DNA of 64,000 nucleotides from Amorphochlora amoebiformis. Taxonomy: Eukaryota > Cercozoa > Chlorarachniophyceae. Within the stretch, counting starts at the first letter, position 1. Each line of letters starts with the position of its first letter. The translations under genes and the position numbers were made by a program. The notes under the pieces were generated by a model, which had not been told where the DNA came from, ran no database searches, and saw only the letters and a program-made list of their open reading frames with translations. The stretch spans positions 62,001 through 126,000 of the forward strand of contig BAAHQB010000250.1 in the NCBI GenBank assembly GCA_054601695.1. Reading direction: 5' to 3'. This document shows, piece by piece, positions 62,034 to 64,000 of this stretch.

Positions 62034-62869
62034 GTGTAGTATACTTATATAGGATATATATATATATATATATATATATACGTATACATGTTGTATACAT
62101 ATATGAGTCTTAACAAATACTTGCAATGTATCTCAACCTGAATCCCCCATTTAGAGAACTGCGAGGTCCAAATGAGCTTGGACACATCGGGTTGGGTGAT
62201 GGGGAACTGCTTGGAGAAAATACCAAATTTGGACAAGAACTGGATTACTTTCTCCTGCTCCACGCTCTCCTAATATATCAAAAGCAAATCTCGTACATAC
62301 CTACATATATTCATACATACATATACCTATATAATATATATGTATATATGTATATATTATGTAATGTATGTATACATATATATATATATATATATATTAT
62401 ATGTATAAACATAGTATACATATTACTTGTGTACCACATCCTAGGCATGTTCATCCCATATATTGAGTTTAATTGACAATATACATTATTTATGAGTACA
62501 ATCAATCTTACAACATAATTGCGTTGCATAGACACGACAATACATATGTATATATTGTATTATAAATTATATATGTATATATGTATGTACATATACTCTC
62601 ATATTATATTTTACCATGTACATATATATATTTCTATATAGCATTTACTTACGTTTATAAATATATATGTATATATATTTGTATATTATATATAAATATG
62701 TAAATATATATATATATATGTATGTATACATATATATATCTATATGTATACATATATACATATATATATGTATATATATATATATATAATATACTACCGA
62801 GTCGGCCATGGTAGAGATGATCTCTTCGACCTATAAATATGCACACATATAAGTGTATTTATATAATAT

Positions 62870-62904
<35 letters not shown>

Positions 62905-63256
62905 CATGTCCAATATTACATTCATACACACGTTTTATATACACATATATGCACATATATATATATATATATAACATATATATATATACATTATATACTA
63001 TATTCAGTTGCATATGTACCCAAAAGATATGTATGAATTTTTGCACTTATTGATTGATCATACAAATTGAAGTATATATATATATATATATATATATACG
63101 TGTGTATATAAATTAATACTTGCAAACTTTAAAACAAATGAACATCTAAGCACAATATGCGTACAATTAGAGAATATAAACCACGCACACACACGCACCT
63201 ATACATGTTTATGTACATATGTATTTAAGATGTATAAACGAATTTAGATATACATA

Positions 63257-63292
<36 letters not shown>

Positions 63293-63438
63293 CATATGTA
63301 TATGTATATACATGTACAATAAATAATTAATAAATATATTAAAAGGCAATATTTAGATAATATGTATATATATATATTTATATGTATGTATGTACATATA
63401 TATATATATATGTTTTTAACTATATATATATACATACC

Positions 63439-63485
<47 letters not shown>

Positions 63486-63568
63486 CAGCATAATACATGT
63501 GGTAGTATAGACACCTTATCACACAGCGAATGGAGGGAATCAACGCCTTTGGCCATATTTTTCAGAAT
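60996..63568 (-). CDS. Unrecognised protein, C-terminal part, about 8 exons
   Basis: Likely exons in order are 63515-63568, 62798-62830, 62138-62269, 61904-61959, 61794-61860, 61121-61175, 61067-61088 and 60996-61025 (stop TAG). They include [110 protein letters not shown] and MIIELVGVS. Phase closes between the first three and among the last four. It does not close on either side of 61904-61959, so an edge or exon is wrong there; extending 62138-62269 to a GTATTT donor would fix one side. The product looks soluble and helical. I do not recognise the family. The two final introns are 32 and 41 nt, while upstream ones hold TA arrays. The 5' end lies beyond the window. Confidence 0.6.
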
Positions 63569-63605
63569 CTGCAATAAAAATACATGCATACACACACATA
63601 ATATA

Positions 63606-63643
<38 letters not shown>

Positions 63644-63855
63644 TGTATATATACACAAACATGTATATATGCATGTATATGCATTTGAGTGGGTTCAGAT
63701 ATCCACTAGGATGGTACAAATTCCGTGCATGTGCACATTTATAGAAGTAACGTGTATTTTCACATACACACACATATATATATATATTTATATGTATATA
63801 TATATTTTTATATATAAATATATAAATAAATATATATATATATATATATGTATAT

Positions 63856-63886
<31 letters not shown>

Positions 63887-64000
63887 GTACACACGTATAC
63901 AGATACATATATACACACATATACATATTTATATAATATATATATATATATATGTAAATATATATATATATGCAATATATGTATGTATATGCGTGCATAT
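63569..64000. other. TA-rich intron, no exon seen
   Basis: This is mostly (TA)n and (CA)n. An island at about 63685-63745 is open on the minus strand but lacks a clear donor, so it is not called as an exon. Confidence 0.5.

Overview
The window is nuclear DNA from a eukaryote, probably a microbial one or an alga; the species cannot be named from the sequence. It has spliceosomal GT-AG introns, an internal (TTAGGG)n tract, tRNA-derived SINE copies and a piece of a LINE-type retrotransposon. More than half of the window is dinucleotide repeat, mainly (TA)n with some (CA/TG)n and two (CG)n tracts. Long 'reading frames' made of Tyr/Ile, His/Thr, Cys/Val or Arg/Ala are translated microsatellites, not genes.

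The real genes are the small GC-richer islands between the repeats. Read on the minus strand, islands from about 48.4 kb down to the left edge are 62 short exons (15-152 nt, mean about 61 nt). They splice by GT-AG (twice by GC-AG), and codon phase closes at every junction in the model. Together they encode about 1,264 codons of TAF1, the largest subunit of general transcription factor TFIID. Its 3' end lies beyond position 1. The gene covers more than 48 kb, of which about 8% is coding; the rest is intron filled with (TA)n. Introns without a repeat are only about 35-160 nt.

From 49.6 to 52.5 kb lie the unresolved 5' end of TAF1 and an intergenic stretch rich in CTAG. At 52,517-53,711 (minus) is a complete nine-exon gene for a 256-residue DOT1-type methyltransferase, with introns of only 27-67 nt and no TA arrays. 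A gap of 218 bp separates its start codon from that of a divergent plus-strand gene (53,930 to at least 59,514). That gene encodes an alpha/beta hydrolase whose catalytic Ser, Asp and His sit on separate exons divided by TA-filled introns. A second CTAG-rich block (about 60.54-60.99 kb) precedes the 3' end of a fourth gene (minus, 60,996 to at least 63,568), which I do not recognise.

Accessory elements in introns and spacers include about seven SINE copies or fragments, one LINE endonuclease fragment, a telomere-repeat block with an internal duplication, degenerate telomere-like stretches, a (CG)n tract of about 570 bp, and several small duplications of unique sequence across TA arrays. The exon models come from reading splice sites, codon phase and remembered family motifs by eye. 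RNA data would settle them.
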